The position numbers and the translations under genes are program-made. Source: Candidatus Dormiibacterota bacterium (lineage in GTDB: Bacteria > Chloroflexota > Dormibacteria > Aeolococcales > Aeolococcaceae). From it: DNA of 5,968 bases. This document shows, one piece after another, positions 5,216-5,968 of this stretch (position 1 is its first letter; every line of letters starts with the position of its first letter). Under the pieces are notes generated by a model, which saw only the letters and a program-made list of their open reading frames with translations, was not told the DNA's origin and did not search any database. The DNA lies in the NCBI GenBank assembly GCA_955651875.1, contig CATPAP010000200.1, forward strand, positions 1 to 5,968, read 5' to 3'.

Positions 5216-5658
5216 CTGGTGTGTTCCCGCTGACGTGGGAGCCGGACGGTGGCCCGGCCGTTGGTGAGGACGCGTGCGCCGCCGCTCGAGGTGGCCTCGA
5301 GCTCCACAGTGGCGATCGCCTCGGCTTCATCGATGTCGATGACCCGGCCGGTGCATGTCACCGTTTCGCCGGGAAGAAGAGGCTTGGAGAAACGGCAGCT
5401 CACCGATGCCACCTGCTCGTACCCGCCTGCCCAGCGCGCCACCGCCTCGGTGAGGATGCCCATGTCGAGCAGGCCGTGCGCGATAGTCCCGGGCAACCCC
5501 ACGCCGCGGGCAAACTCCGGATCGACATGGATCGGGTTGTGGTCGCCCGAGGCGTCCGCGTAGGCGTTGATCTGCTCCTGAGTGACGGTGCGCGCCAGCG
5601 GCGTCATCTCGTCCCCGATGGATAGTGCGCTGCGCGTCGCCGCTGCCGCCTCGCTCAT
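5212..5658 (-). CDS. MaoC-like (R)-specific enoyl-CoA hydratase/dehydratase
   Basis: This 148-residue single hot-dog-fold protein carries the hydratase-2 motif: YADASGDHNPIHVDPEFA at 33-50, with the likely catalytic pair D39 and H44, followed by GTIAHGLLDMG at 57-67. Family members add water to trans-2-enoyl thioesters to give (R)-3-hydroxyacyl products, or do the reverse. The ATG at 5658 is chosen because it forms an ATGA overlap with the upstream gene's stop and leaves a normal MaoC length; the longer frame up to 5817 would lie inside the upstream gene and is Arg-rich shadow sequence. It pairs with the dehydratase N-domain protein upstream, as in HadA/HadB-type heterodimers, where this partner supplies the catalytic residues. 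Acyl-CoA dehydrogenase follows, so the pair probably acts on that enzyme's enoyl-CoA product. Confidence 0.92.
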   Translation of the reverse strand: MSEAAAATRSALSIGDEMTPLARTVTQEQINAYADASGDHNPIHVDPEFARGVGLPGTIAHGLLDMGILTEAVARWAGGYEQVASVSCRFSKPLLPGETVTCTGRVIDIDEAEAIATVELEATSSGGARVLTNGRATVRLPRQREHTR

Positions 5659-5968
5659 CGGATGATCATCAGGGAGCGGCCGCGACAGACGGTCTCGCCG
5701 TCCTGTCTTTTGGCCTCGTGCTCGATGCCGAGAAAGGTCATGCCGCGTTTCTCCTCGACGGACGCGATGACTGCCGCCGCGTCGATGACGTCGCCAGCAC
5801 GGACGGACGTCAGCCACTCGAATGACTGCTCGCCATGGACGAGACCGGCGAGGTTCACGCCCACCTCAGCGTCGCCGAAGAGCTGGGCCAGCGTGGGAAA
5901 CAGGCAGTAGGACGCGGCGTAGGTCGGCGGCACGGCCCCCGGTGAGTACACCTCGTCGGAGCCCCCGA
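5655..5968 (-). CDS. MaoC dehydratase N-domain protein (HadA/FAS1-type), 5' end missing
   Basis: The frame is open to the right edge, with 103 residues visible ending at TGA (5655-5657). The sequence fits the N-terminal MaoC dehydratase domain (FAS1-like, PF13452; mycobacterial HadA/HadC type): VYSPGAVPPTYAASY resembles the A-P-x-T/P-x-x loop, LVHGEQSFEWLTSVRAGD the central HGEQxFE-x-x-x-x-x-x-GD motif, and the end EHEAKRQDGETVCRGRSLMII the last strands. Family members are about 140-150 residues, so roughly 40-50 N-terminal residues are missing. It lacks the Asp/His catalytic pair in the visible part and is probably the acyl-binding partner of the MaoC protein encoded next, with which it overlaps by ATGA. 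A GTG at 5951 is internal, because the conserved sequence continues beyond it. Confidence 0.85.
   Translation of the reverse strand, partial: GGSDEVYSPGAVPPTYAASYCLFPTLAQLFGDAEVGVNLAGLVHGEQSFEWLTSVRAGDVIDAAAVIASVEEKRGMTFLGIEHEAKRQDGETVCRGRSLMIIR

Noticed and set aside
5659..5817. 53-residue N-terminal extension of the MaoC protein
   Set aside because: It overlaps the upstream MaoC-N gene and is Arg-rich; the ATGA overlap and normal family length favour the start at 5658.

Overview
The window is a gene-dense, GC-rich stretch of bacterial chromosome. Its codons end mostly in G or C, it uses several GTG starts, and it carries an actinobacterial-looking inorganic pyrophosphatase and lipid-catabolism genes. 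An actinobacterium or a related high-GC lineage is the best guess. This rests on composition and gene style, because no rRNA or other marker is present. I see no tRNA, rRNA, CRISPR array, insertion sequence or phage gene.

Layout from left to right: (1) the 3' part of a CinA-family (COG1058) gene on the + strand, cut by the left edge. (2) Meeting it tail to tail, a small cold-shock-domain gene on the - strand with a very good ribosome binding site, preceded by about 150 bases rich in inverted repeats. (3) A two-gene - strand operon: a short-chain dehydrogenase/reductase (SDR) with an extra segment after its second beta strand, then, 16 bases later, a predicted cytoplasmic glycoside-hydrolase-like TIM-barrel protein. 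(4) A 309-base divergent region with a plausible sigma70-type promoter, an overlapping inverted repeat and a 38-codon reading frame. (5) A family I inorganic pyrophosphatase (ppa) on the + strand, whose stop codon lies in a perfect hairpin. (6) A - strand operon converging on ppa: a MaoC-type dehydratase N-domain protein (cut by the right edge), a MaoC hydratase and an acyl-CoA dehydrogenase, with both junctions being ATGA overlaps.

The last operon has the parts for two consecutive beta-oxidation-like steps: alpha,beta-dehydrogenation of an acyl-CoA, then hydration of the enoyl-CoA by what is probably a two-subunit hydratase. Its substrate cannot be read from the sequence. The SDR/glycosidase-like pair suggests a redox step linked to a sugar or glycoside-like substrate, which is inference only. 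Pyrophosphatase, cold-shock protein and CinA-like protein are housekeeping or stress functions.

No clearly new multi-gene system is visible. The points most worth a second look are the Asp in place of the expected acid/base Glu in the glycosidase-like protein, the SDR insertion, and the small frame with promoter and inverted repeat in front of ppa.
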